64,000 nucleotides of DNA from JBEKCD01 sp050015055 (GTDB taxonomy: Archaea; Thermoproteota; Bathyarchaeia; Bathyarchaeales; Bathycorpusculaceae): NCBI GenBank assembly GCA_050015055.1, contig JBEKCD010000005.1, forward strand, positions 124,001-188,000. The letters are read 5' to 3'. Shown in pieces: positions 44,301-52,345 of this stretch. Under the pieces are notes generated by a model. It did no database searches and was not told where the DNA came from. It saw only the letters and a program-made list of their open reading frames with translations. Position 1 is the first letter of the stretch; each line of letters opens with the position of its first letter. The translations under genes and the position numbers were made by a program.

Positions 44301-44889
44301 ATTAACATCACCTGCTTGTAACGAGAGGGATATACTGGTCAAGGGCTTTCTTGAGGCAGGGGCAAAGAAAGGCGAAGCCACGTTCTACGTCACCATAAAC
44401 CCAGGTTCAGCAAAGACACTTGCAGAAGAGTATCATTCAAACTTCTGCCTCTTCGTCTGCAACCCCCAGGCAGGCGCAATCGTGAAAGACGCGCCTAACT
44501 TGGTCAAGCTGAAGGGAGTCGAAAACCTCACGGACATCAGCATCGCCTTGACCTCAGCCATCCGCAAGCTAGATCCTTCGCTGAAGGGCGCGAGGAGAAT
44601 CTGCATAGGCCTCGTCTCAGATGTTCTGTTGCAGCATCATGCCGTCCAAACCAGAAGGTGGCTTGCGGGGCTCATTCCGGAACTGCAGTCAGAAGGGTTC
44701 ACTACTCTTGCCGTTATGGATCCTGAGATGCATCCGCCACAAGAAGTTCGGGCGGTTTTGGATCTTTTCGAAGGAGAAATTAACATCTTCGAGAAAGAAA
44801 CAGGCCTAGAAAAGTATCTGAAGATTAAGAAGATGAGCAATCAGAAATATCTGGAGAACGAACTGCTTCTGAAGAAAGAACCAATCTAG
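41389..44889 (+). CDS. STAND-type AAA ATPase with TPR array and degenerate KaiC-like domain
   Basis: 1166 residues (TTG start, GGAG 8 bases upstream). The N-terminal NTPase (about 20-300) has Walker A GEAGIGKT and Walker B LLVVLDDLQWTD, as in MalT/adenylate-cyclase-like STAND proteins. A winged-helix stretch follows (about 300-400). TPR-like helical repeats run from about 410 to 930 (e.g. KALDYFLKASQKA, KAVECFEKALEIAL). The last 220 residues resemble a RecA/KaiC domain (STGYADLDKLLYGGI), but the P-loop is gone (SPACNERD). It probably acts as a signal-responsive switch. No partner gene adjoins. Confidence 0.88.
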   Translation: MSSLERDHVPSPRPVAAKEVPLVDRVEEMNALKQAVYRAVHGEGGLFFIHGEAGIGKTRLLREVGAYAQSCGVQVLQGRCPALFRMDGVPPYVIWKEVIKDYLETCTPEQLYRVIGYYPAEVAKLVPELSLKLRVIPQSLPISPDQEQNRLFEAVSQFITNISKETPLLVVLDDLQWTDPSSLLLLHYLARGTQKTPLLLLGAYRSTDVDAEHPLSPVLTELKRECLPQSVSVKRMSLKDTSEMIRQILEQDDIQPEFCQMIFEKTRGNPFFTGEVIESLKEEDVIYREEGMWKFKEISAIEFPETVKNVLKARLSRLDDECQNVLTLASFIGNDFTCEALRGVSGIEENRLLELIEKLLKTGLVKHRVVRGEDVCSFADILVRDVVYEEVSPFRRKKLHKTVGNVLEKAYAKKIDEHFGELALHFLEGGEKDKALDYFLKASQKAQKIYANNEAASYYQSALKLLEEKEGELQERGCVLEKLGDIKGIIGEPDARLNYLTDALLLWTLLNDKEKVARLHRRISYVFYAKGDKEKAREHLDKASEILENMPENVELALLYVARAGEKLWYAGDMAGSRSWAEKAVALAEKLNDSEATAESCLSLGDACMGTEDLGKAVECFEKALEIALEKNYVPIALSAYNELAVIVPKAEKRIEYLEKAYELAKKAGMIGSISWFGSMTAILYGLYPGDMERAVPLAEESITLSRKIGLPRGLGISLAYLGWIQLILGESEKAEPYLKEAFDLLQKAGDSESLLESYYLCGLAYFEKEEYAEARKHLEKSHEVLEKAFTLKYLMAFLVSQCLVCTYVELGEFEKAESLIESLRKTALEVKNDEFVANVDALTAMMFRAQKRWKESIEYFEKSLEEHEALNARQWDIYEFATNLFEYARLYLERNGEGDREKALNLLNQALKMFQRVGAKRYVEKAEAGIAFIETGRVVSKPKPIELVSTGYADLDKLLYGGIHSSCAVALTSPACNERDILVKGFLEAGAKKGEATFYVTINPGSAKTLAEEYHSNFCLFVCNPQAGAIVKDAPNLVKLKGVENLTDISIALTSAIRKLDPSLKGARRICIGLVSDVLLQHHAVQTRRWLAGLIPELQSEGFTTLAVMDPEMHPPQEVRAVLDLFEGEINIFEKETGLEKYLKIKKMSNQKYLENELLLKKEPI

Positions 44890-45214
44890 CAAGAGCACTT
44901 CCTGCTGGGCGTGCTGTAGTGTTATTCATAATCCCCAAAGAAAGCGTTATTTGCAGTAAATTGCTGCTCAAATCCTGGTAAGCGCTTCGCATTCAAAGTG
45001 TGAATGTCGAGCCCATGTGATATTTCATGAGCGCATCTCAGCAGCCAGTTTCCGTTTTACACATAGTCACCCTACCGCCGCGAGCTGTTCTCTTGGTCTC
45101 TGTCGAAATTTCTGGTTGAGACTCTATTTCTAGCACGCGCTAGTTGCCCGTGCTATGCGACTTCCTCCTCCGTACATTGTGATGCTGAATAGAGAAAAGA
45201 AGGGTGAAGTGTTG
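44890..45214. other. no gene recognised
   Basis: 325 bases without a supported gene. A short palindrome CTAGC-ACGC-GCTAG lies near 45132. No tRNA or other RNA fold is recognised. Confidence 0.45.
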
Positions 45215-46528
45215 CTAGTTATGTTCCCATTCGTAGTATATGGTGGTCGTTTCGTTTGGCTTAAGGTTGATGGTCCATGATAGGGTGGAGCCTACATTTG
45301 TGGCCGATGGTGTGGATGTGACTAAGGTGTAGCCGTAGGTGTCTTGTTGAATTAGAATCGAGATGCTTGTGTGTTTGTAGTTTGTGATCGTTATGTTTGT
45401 TCCTTGGTCGTAGTAATAGCTTTGGCTTATTGATTTTGTCACTGTAGCTGTGGCTTTGATGTCGTCAGCGTAGTTGACAACTGCGATGCTTTCTGAGTTT
45501 ACGGGTACATAGGCGATGCTGTCTTCTCCCACCCAAGCGCTACCATGGTAGAATTCGACCGTCCCCGTTGCAAGAGGCTCGCTTGTCGTGTCGTTTATGT
45601 GGTAACGGTTCTGCACGTCGCCGTCTGTCCAGAAATATTCTTGGCGGAGTCCGACGGTACCGTTGAATAGCGAAAGCTTTACAGTCGTGCCTTCCTGGAA
45701 GGACAGCTTTGAGTTATACGTGTATTCATGGTATTCGTCCGTCGTGGTCGGCGCAAACTCGAGGGCAAGCTCAGCATACGTTATCATCGGCCTATGAATG
45801 TATGCATTGAGTTCGATGGTTGGGTTGTAATAGACAATGTGAGGACCACCGCTTACTAGCACTAGGGTGAAGTTGTTCCAGTTTTCAACGTTTTCGATGG
45901 TTGCCCAGCATTGCATATAAGATGTATCTAGGTCAACGAAGTACGTTGGGCTCCATAGTGGGCCTCGCATGAGGTAGGAGATGTTCATCTGATAATTTCC
46001 TGGCGGCGAGTCTGTTATAACGTCCACGAGTATCTTGGGTCCCTGCACTTGAACCACTTCGTTCAGGACTATCTTTGTAATACTGGTTGTTGGAATCATT
46101 ATTGTTCCGTTGTCAGCCTCTAGAAGCAGCATTGTGTCCCAGCTGATGAACTTGCCAGTGTAGGCACCGTTCTGGGTGGTGACGGTTATGATGTCGCCGC
46201 TATTGATTGTCGGATAGCTCTCGTTGCTTGTAGCAATACGGAGGACGTTGATTCCTGAAACTGTAAGCGTGTCAGTTAAAGCGCCGAATGGAAGATAAAA
46301 CTGAATATCGCTAGCACCGTTCCCAAGCGCGACTGTCTCTGCATACCGTATGAACGTGACACCGTTTCCGTAAATGGTGACCACATCTGCTGCGTTCTCG
46401 TTCGTGCTCGTTACGGCGCTGATGTTAGAGTTCGTGCGCTTGAACATTGTTGCTGCAAAGACAACTCCTACCGTTGAAACTGTCAAGACACAAAGAATCG
46501 CTAGCAATTTTCTCGCGGAAACATGCAT
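45215..46528 (-). CDS. secreted DUF4139-like protein
   Basis: 437 residues from ATG 46528 (MHVSARKLLAIL). The frame is open further upstream, but the TATA box at 46588-46594 places transcription start after the upstream ATG at 46588. A signal peptide is followed by beta-rich sequence. ITVTTQNGAYTGKFISW and YLMRGPLWSPTYFVDLD recall DUF4139/mucoidy-inhibitor-type proteins, and it ends in PNETTTIYYEWEHN. Shares its operator with the wHTH membrane regulator and the beta-propeller gene. Confidence 0.75.
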   Translation of the reverse strand: MHVSARKLLAILCVLTVSTVGVVFAATMFKRTNSNISAVTSTNENAADVVTIYGNGVTFIRYAETVALGNGASDIQFYLPFGALTDTLTVSGINVLRIATSNESYPTINSGDIITVTTQNGAYTGKFISWDTMLLLEADNGTIMIPTTSITKIVLNEVVQVQGPKILVDVITDSPPGNYQMNISYLMRGPLWSPTYFVDLDTSYMQCWATIENVENWNNFTLVLVSGGPHIVYYNPTIELNAYIHRPMITYAELALEFAPTTTDEYHEYTYNSKLSFQEGTTVKLSLFNGTVGLRQEYFWTDGDVQNRYHINDTTSEPLATGTVEFYHGSAWVGEDSIAYVPVNSESIAVVNYADDIKATATVTKSISQSYYYDQGTNITITNYKHTSISILIQQDTYGYTLVTSTPSATNVGSTLSWTINLKPNETTTIYYEWEHN

Positions 46529-46587
46529 CGGATTACTCACTCTCTCAGCCTTCCTGAACCTCAAGAATACACTACGTTCCACGTTCA

Positions 46588-46621
46588 TTTTATCCCACGC
46601 TTTAGTACAACATGTTCTAAA
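46588..46621 (-). promoter_or_regulatory. operator/promoter of the DUF4139-like gene
   Basis: Minus strand: the inverted repeat TTTAGAACA / TGTACTAAA, three bases apart (46601-46621), then 6-7 bases and the TATA box GATAAAA (46588-46594). It is the most symmetrical of the three sites and shows the full palindrome. Confidence 0.6.
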
Positions 46622-46807
46622 AACTAGACAGCCTTCCAACCAGCGCGGGCCTTGTTGGAAGGCCCAAAAAAGGAGAGTTGACAAGTTAACAGTCCGCGAT
46701 CTCTATTCCTGATTCGAGATTCACAGCGCTCGGAACGCTAGAGAAGTTAGGAATTCAGGATAGATTTTTAGGTCTGCAAACAGTATTGGAAGAGAAGGTT
46801 GACACGT

Positions 46808-48091
46808 ATGAGCTTCACACCGATTCAACAGGTTCTTTCTGGGGGATTTGAAGACCAGAAAATCGCGATTAGAGGGTGGATCTACCGCAAGAGAGAGGGA
46901 AAACAAACAATATTCCTGCTAATACGCGACTCAACCGGAATCATCCAATGCCCAGTCAAGAAAGAGAGCCAAGCTTGGGAAGATGCTGAGAAGATCACGA
47001 TAGAATCTTCACTGGTGCTGGAAGGGGCTGTGAGGGCAGATGCACGCGCTCCGGGCGGGTATGAAGTTGTCACAGAAAGAATAGCGATAATAGGCTTGGC
47101 CGACCTCTTCCCAATAACGAAAGATAAGAGCGAAGAGTTCTTGCGCGATGTGCGTCACCTGTGGCTTCGAAGCCGCAAGATGAGCCTAGTGATGAAAGTG
47201 CGAAGCCAAGTGCAAAGGTTCACGCATGAATTCTTTGAAAACCAGAAATTCACCGAAGTCTCCCCACCAATGTTCGTAACAAGCGCTGTCGAAGGAGGTT
47301 CAACGCTCTTCAGTCTAAAGTACTTTGATCAGAACATGTACCTGACCCAAAGCGCCCAGTTATACCTTGAGATCTTAATCTACTCATTGGAAAAAGTCTA
47401 CTGCATAGCTCCATCCTTCAGAGCAGAAAAGAGCCGAACCATCAGACACCTGACCGAGTATTGGCACATCGAAGCCGAACAAGCCTTCGCAGACATGAAC
47501 GACTTAACACGGCTGGAAGAAGAGCTCCTGGCCCACATTTGCCGACGAACCGTTGAGACCTGCAAACCAGAGTTTCAAGAATTGGGCGCAGACCTTGCAA
47601 AACTCGCTTCGGTGAAGACGCCCTTCCCGAAAATAACCTACACGGAAGCAGTCGAGAAGTTGAACGCGAAGAACTTCAAGACAAAATGGGGGGACGATCT
47701 CGGATACGAAGAAGAGAAGGCCCTCGCAGACGACTTCGGCAAACCTTTCTTCATATACGACTATCCCAAACAGATCAAAGCCTTCTACTGCAAGATCCAC
47801 AGCGACAAACCGGACTTGGCCATGTCAACAGACATGCTGGTTCCAAGAATAGGGGAAATATCCACCGGCGGTGCGAGAGAAGATGACAAAGAAAGACTCG
47901 TTACTAGACTTAAGGAACTCGGACTGAAAGAAGAAGACTATGACTGGTACATCGACCTGCGACGCTACGGGACTGTACCGCACGTCGGCTTCGGAATGGG
48001 ACTGGAAAGACTGATAACATGGATGCTTGATCTGGACAACATAATAGACGCCATACCCTTCCCAAGGACCATCAGAAGATTCTACCCATAA
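46808..48091 (+). CDS. asnS: asparaginyl-tRNA synthetase
   Basis: 427 residues from ATG 46808 (TTG 46799 also in frame). An OB-fold anticodon domain (about 1-105) contains IAIRGWIYRKREGKQTIFLL. The class II core has APSFRAEKSRTIRHLTEYWH (motif 2) and GFGMGLERLITWML (motif 3). The set VPRIGEISTGGARED fits AsnRS rather than AspRS. Its 5' end and leader were partly copied to 40395-40580. Confidence 0.93.
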   Translation: MSFTPIQQVLSGGFEDQKIAIRGWIYRKREGKQTIFLLIRDSTGIIQCPVKKESQAWEDAEKITIESSLVLEGAVRADARAPGGYEVVTERIAIIGLADLFPITKDKSEEFLRDVRHLWLRSRKMSLVMKVRSQVQRFTHEFFENQKFTEVSPPMFVTSAVEGGSTLFSLKYFDQNMYLTQSAQLYLEILIYSLEKVYCIAPSFRAEKSRTIRHLTEYWHIEAEQAFADMNDLTRLEEELLAHICRRTVETCKPEFQELGADLAKLASVKTPFPKITYTEAVEKLNAKNFKTKWGDDLGYEEEKALADDFGKPFFIYDYPKQIKAFYCKIHSDKPDLAMSTDMLVPRIGEISTGGAREDDKERLVTRLKELGLKEEDYDWYIDLRRYGTVPHVGFGMGLERLITWMLDLDNIIDAIPFPRTIRRFYP

Positions 48092-48110
48092 GAACGCACG
48101 GTAGGTGCAG

Positions 48111-48173
48111 CTGACAAACTGGTTCTGTCAACTTGTCAGGGGATGGGCTAACGTGTTAACTCTCGTGGGATGG
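48111..48173 (-). repeat. inverted repeat, left copy
   Basis: Its reverse complement matches 49552-49606 at about 48 of 55 positions. Each copy holds two units of the kind CATCCC-x-CGA(C)A-GTTAACA. Together they bound a segment of about 1.5 kb. Confidence 0.7.
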
Positions 48174-48505
48174 CTATTATTGAGAGGTTTCGTTGATTCT
48201 ACAAAATCTTAGCTTGTACGATGGATTGGGCGAACTTGTGCCACACAAACCTTTGACTATATTCTGAATAATTACGGTAGGTCTTTCTCTCGAACGTTTT
48301 AGTTCTTGTATGACTAATGCCCTGTCGTTTATCATCCTGACAATTTCGGCTTGAATTTCCAAAGCAGGTAAAGGTATCTTCAGATTTCATGATTTCCATG
48401 TTTATATTCGGCTGGGCAACTCCTCTTTCAAGATTGATGTAGTACCCTTTACGCCTACAAAAGCTCGTAAAAAAAGGAGGGAATATTGAGACGAGTTAAG
48501 TGCGC
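48174..48505. other. no certain gene; short degenerate frames
   Basis: Two overlapping minus-strand frames (48177-48362 and 48199-48399) share one start region. One contains EIQAEIVRMINDRALVIQEL, which looks protein-like, so this may be the remnant of a gene with a frameshift. No family is recognised. Confidence 0.35.
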
Positions 48506-49348
48506 TTATGGCTTCTCTTTTCTACGCCTTACACGAGTAACATAGACTGCTGTTGCAGCTGTTGCGAGTGCAATTGTTGAGGCCAAACCAATGTAGGGAG
48601 CCACCGTGATTGTTGAGGCTAAGCTAAGACTGTCCATAGGAGCCCATTCGCCCCCAACCTCCTCGGTGGGAATAGGAGGCATAGGCATGGAGACCACGCT
48701 TGCATTCGAAGTCATATCATCAGTATAGCTTGTCGCATTAGCCATACTCAAAACTTCTGCCAAATCTCCGTCGGGCACTGGCGTTGAAATATTGAGCGCC
48801 GGGAGTTGTACGCTGACGTGGGTCGAAGAATTTGCCAAAACGAACCAAGATGCTGCCCAATTGGGCGTAGCTGTGAAACTTCCATTGGTAATTGATGCTT
48901 CATAGCTGTCGAGCACCACGCTAGTGTTCAGATCAATCACTACTATAGTGTAATCAGTATGGCTAAGGTTCATCTGTTCCATGCTTATGCCATATGGTAG
49001 ACCCACACTGGTGAGAGGATCAGCACCAACGACAGCTTCGCCCCACGCCGATGCGTGGCCACCCCACCAAGTTACAGTACCATGAACAACCACTGCCGTT
49101 TTTATGTTGCTACCTGATTTCAACACATATGCATTGCACCACGCATATCCATCCCGCCAATAACCTTTAGAAACTTCTACATCTATTGGCGCATTTCCGT
49201 CTTTATAGCGATCCATGCTCTGATTATAGCCATGTCCCCATAGATGACAATGTGCTTCAACATGCGAGTCCTGAGCATTAGCCAAACTTATGAAAGCAAA
49301 ACTCATCATTAGACACAGAAGCGTCAAAGAGAATATAGTCCTATTCAT
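48506..49348 (-). CDS. secreted, C-terminally anchored protein of unknown function
   Basis: 280 residues. Signal peptide (1-25, ending ANA), a beta-rich external part with His/Trp-rich stretches (HVEAHCHLWGHGYN, TVTWWGGHASAWGEAVVG), a Ser/Thr/Pro linker, one membrane span (about 250-270) and a VRRRKEK tail. It is the only complete gene in the segment between the inverted repeats, which makes it a possible cargo gene. Confidence 0.7.
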   Translation of the reverse strand: MNRTIFSLTLLCLMMSFAFISLANAQDSHVEAHCHLWGHGYNQSMDRYKDGNAPIDVEVSKGYWRDGYAWCNAYVLKSGSNIKTAVVVHGTVTWWGGHASAWGEAVVGADPLTSVGLPYGISMEQMNLSHTDYTIVVIDLNTSVVLDSYEASITNGSFTATPNWAASWFVLANSSTHVSVQLPALNISTPVPDGDLAEVLSMANATSYTDDMTSNASVVSMPMPPIPTEEVGGEWAPMDSLSLASTITVAPYIGLASTIALATAATAVYVTRVRRRKEKP

Positions 49349-49551
49349 AGCTTTTCTAATTCTCCTTTCTCTTTTTCTCTTGAAGAGATTCTAGCGTTGC
49401 ATGCTGCGTTAGTATATCTCTTCGTATTGCAGTTTGCATCGTATAGAGTATTTAAGAATTTATATCATGATGTAAACATGATTACAATTCTGCTCTTATA
49501 TCCGGTAGTTAACACCTCACCCAATCCAATATATGGGCTCGTTTCAGCAAG
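49349..49551. other. no gene recognised
   Basis: About 200 AT-rich bases upstream of the secreted-protein gene, probably holding its promoter. Together with the right repeat and its flank, 330 bases are gene-free. Confidence 0.4.
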
Positions 49552-49613
49552 TCATCCCGCGACAGTTAACACGATAGCCCATCCCACGACAAGTTAACAG
49601 AACCGACAAACTG
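49552..49613 (+). repeat. inverted repeat, right copy
   Basis: Matches the left copy (48111-48173) in reverse orientation over about 55 bases. Beyond the match an 8-base block is itself reversed between the copies (GACAAACT here, AGTTTGTC there). A similar GACAAGTTAACAG occurs once more at about 46680. Confidence 0.7.
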
Positions 49614-49679
49614 AATTCTCCATGAACTCTTGAGATTACACCTTCACGGTCTAGAATGGAAAAAGAGATGATGTCGATG

Positions 49680-51620
49680 CTACTTCTTTTCGAGTTGCCT
49701 TTTCAGTTCATCGTATGTTGCTTTGATCTCGTCGACTGAAGCTTCGTCTTCAAGGGTTGATACGTCGCCTAAGGCTGCGCCGGCTAGCACTGCCTTCAGG
49801 AGTCTTCTCATGATTTTCCCGCTCCGCGTCTTGGGAAGCCTGCTTACGATTACGATTGCGTCTGGTGTTGCGATTGGGCCTATGGTGTTTCTTATGTGTT
49901 TCACAAGGTCGGCCCGCAGCTCGTCTGACGGTTGGAATCCGCTTCTCAACGTGACGAAGGCTACTGGAACTTCGCCTTTGAGTGCATCTTCTTTACCCAT
50001 AACCGCTGCCTCCGAAACAGCGGGGTGTGATACGAGCGCGCTTTCAATTTCGACAGTGCCTATTCTGTGCCCGGCCACCTTCAATACTTCATCAGCTCTC
50101 CCGAGCAGCCAGAAGTAGCCCTCTGGATCCTTCACTGCGTAATCGCCTGAGTAGTAGATGTTCGGCCATCTTCCGAAGTAGGTTTGCTTGTACCTTTCAG
50201 GATCCTTCCATATTGTTTCAAGCATTCCGGGCCAAGGGGTTTTGATCACCAGGAATCCTTTCGTGCCCGTCGGCGTCGGTTGCCCCTTTTCATCATAGAC
50301 CTCTGCGTAGACGCTGGGCAACGGGTTTGTGGCTGACCCGGGCTTCAGGGGCACGAGTTCCAGGCCTGAAAGCGGGGATATCATGAAGCCGCCCGTTTCG
50401 GTCTGCCACCAAGTGTCTATGATGGGCAGTTTTCCTTTTCCTATGATGCGGTAGTACCATTTCCACGCTTCGGGGTTTATCGGTTCTCCGACTGTTCCCA
50501 AGAGTCTGAGGGAGCTGATGTCGTGTTTGGTTGCCCATTGTTCGCCGAACTTCATGAACATTCTAATCGCTGTTGGAGTAGTGTAGAGTATCGTTACTCC
50601 GTGCTTCTCGATTATCTCCCACCATCTGTCCTGAGCTGGATAGTCTGGGGTTCCCTCGAAAATCAGCGAGGTCACTCCCAATGCTAATGGAGCATAAACG
50701 TTGTACGTGTGCCCTGTGATCCAGCCTATGTCGGCTGTACACCACCAAATGTCCTCCTCGTTAGGGTTGAATCCCCACTTGAGAGTCCAGTACGCCCAGA
50801 CTAAGTAGCCTCCGATGCCATGCTGGATCCCCTTGGGCTTGCCTGTAGTTCCAGATGTGTACAGAATGAACAAAGGTTCTGTGGCTTCCATGGGCTCAGG
50901 CGCAACATACGCGTTTGATTCGACTTTGCTCATTGCCTCATTGTACCAGACGTCTCTTCCTTCTTTCATGGGGACCTCCTGTCCAGTTCTTTTGACTACG
51001 ACCATTTTTTGGACACCTGGCGCACTCTGCAATGCACGATCCGCAGTGTCCTTCAGAGCCACCGTTTTTCCACGGCGATAAGCACCGTCAGCAGTCACCA
51101 GAAGCTTTGCTCCTGAATCGTTCATCCTGTCCGCAAGGGACTCTGCACTGAAACCTGAAAAGACCACTGTGTGAACTGCGCCTATTCGGGCGCATGCGAG
51201 CAGCGTGATCGGAAGCTCCGGGATCATCGGCAGATAGACAGCCACTCTGTCGCCTTTGTTGAGCCCCAGATCCTTGAAGATTTTTGCGAGCTTGTTTACC
51301 TCGCGATAAAGTTGATAGAACGAATAAGTCCTAACTTCACCATCTTCCCCCTCCCAAATATAGGCCAGCATATTCTTCCTGGATGTTTTCAAGTGTCTGT
51401 CAAGCGCGTTGTAGCATATGTTCAGAACGCCGCCTGAAAACCATTTGTAGAAGGGTCGGTTGGAATCGTCCAGAACCTTGTCACATGTCTTGAACCAATC
51501 GATGGCTTTTGCTTTTTCAGCCCAAAACTCCTGCGGGTTCTTTATGGATTTCTCCCATTCTTCCTTCAACTTGCTTTCCGGATACACCTTATCATTGAAT
51601 GGCAAACTGGCTTCCGACAT
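49680..51620 (-). CDS. acs: acetyl-CoA synthetase (AMP-forming)
   Basis: 646 residues. ANL-family signatures: FILYTSGTTGKPKGIQHG, the TWWQTETGG motif (about 410), YYSGDYAVKDPEGYFWLLGR and the acetylated-lysine motif PKTRSGKIMRR near the end. It activates acetate to acetyl-CoA with ATP. The acetate transporter gene lies 84 bases away on the same strand. Confidence 0.96.
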   Translation of the reverse strand: MSEASLPFNDKVYPESKLKEEWEKSIKNPQEFWAEKAKAIDWFKTCDKVLDDSNRPFYKWFSGGVLNICYNALDRHLKTSRKNMLAYIWEGEDGEVRTYSFYQLYREVNKLAKIFKDLGLNKGDRVAVYLPMIPELPITLLACARIGAVHTVVFSGFSAESLADRMNDSGAKLLVTADGAYRRGKTVALKDTADRALQSAPGVQKMVVVKRTGQEVPMKEGRDVWYNEAMSKVESNAYVAPEPMEATEPLFILYTSGTTGKPKGIQHGIGGYLVWAYWTLKWGFNPNEEDIWWCTADIGWITGHTYNVYAPLALGVTSLIFEGTPDYPAQDRWWEIIEKHGVTILYTTPTAIRMFMKFGEQWATKHDISSLRLLGTVGEPINPEAWKWYYRIIGKGKLPIIDTWWQTETGGFMISPLSGLELVPLKPGSATNPLPSVYAEVYDEKGQPTPTGTKGFLVIKTPWPGMLETIWKDPERYKQTYFGRWPNIYYSGDYAVKDPEGYFWLLGRADEVLKVAGHRIGTVEIESALVSHPAVSEAAVMGKEDALKGEVPVAFVTLRSGFQPSDELRADLVKHIRNTIGPIATPDAIVIVSRLPKTRSGKIMRRLLKAVLAGAALGDVSTLEDEASVDEIKATYDELKRQLEKK

Positions 51621-51704
51621 GTTTCATCCTTCCGTGAAGTTCGTGGACAAACGAACTTTCAGAAATATAAACGTTTTTGGCTAAAAATAGGAAGGTGAAG
51701 GCAT

Positions 51705-52280
51705 CTATTTGTTCATAGGACCTATGGGCAGGAAAGCCTTTCCATGAGCCTCATTCAACACCTCAGCCAAACCTAGATATACCGCGCTCAGTCCGCAGAT
51801 TACCCCCTCGTAGCCTGTTATCGTGAGCAGCGTAGCGTCATTAGTCAATTCATGCGCAGTTAGAAGGAAGAATAGAATTGCTAGGCTCATGAAAACAAAT
51901 TGGATTGCCCGGTTTGCTTTCAACGTCCCAAAGAACATCACAAAGGTGAATAGGCCCCACATGAAGAAATACGCTGCCATAGCGTTTGCTTCGGGTGCTA
52001 GAAACCCGAGACCCGAAATCTTTGGAAGTAACAAAAGGAGGACAAGAGACCACCAAAAGAAGCCATAGGAAGAGAATGCAACTGTGCCAAACGTATTTCC
52101 CTTCCTAAATTCCATTGCTCCCGCAATTATCTGAGCTAGGCCGCCGTAAGCTATGCCCATTGCCAATATCATGCTAAGGCCGTTTGTAAAAATCCCAGCG
52201 TTGCTCAGATTCAACAAAACGGTTGTTAGTCCGAAGGCTAACAGTCCAAGCGGTGCTGGATTTGCCAATTTCTCGCTCAT
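51705..52280 (-). CDS. acetate/succinate transporter of the GPR1/FUN34/YaaH family
   Basis: 191 residues from ATG 52280 (the ATG at 52289 is an alternative). Six membrane spans. The family motif NPAPLGLLAFGLTT at the N-terminus is diagnostic of SatP-like transporters. Placed directly upstream of acs, it probably imports the acetate that acs activates. Confidence 0.93.
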   Translation of the reverse strand: MSEKLANPAPLGLLAFGLTTVLLNLSNAGIFTNGLSMILAMGIAYGGLAQIIAGAMEFRKGNTFGTVAFSSYGFFWWSLVLLLLLPKISGLGFLAPEANAMAAYFFMWGLFTFVMFFGTLKANRAIQFVFMSLAILFFLLTAHELTNDATLLTITGYEGVICGLSAVYLGLAEVLNEAHGKAFLPIGPMNK

Positions 52281-52345
52281 TCCTTTCAATCCTTCAATTT
52301 CTGTTGTTAGAAGCTTTTTTCACATAGTTTCAAATTTAAGTCTTT

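Noticed and set aside
44890..45214. Possible RNA gene in a gene-free stretch
   Set aside because: No tRNA cloverleaf or other known fold could be drawn by eye.
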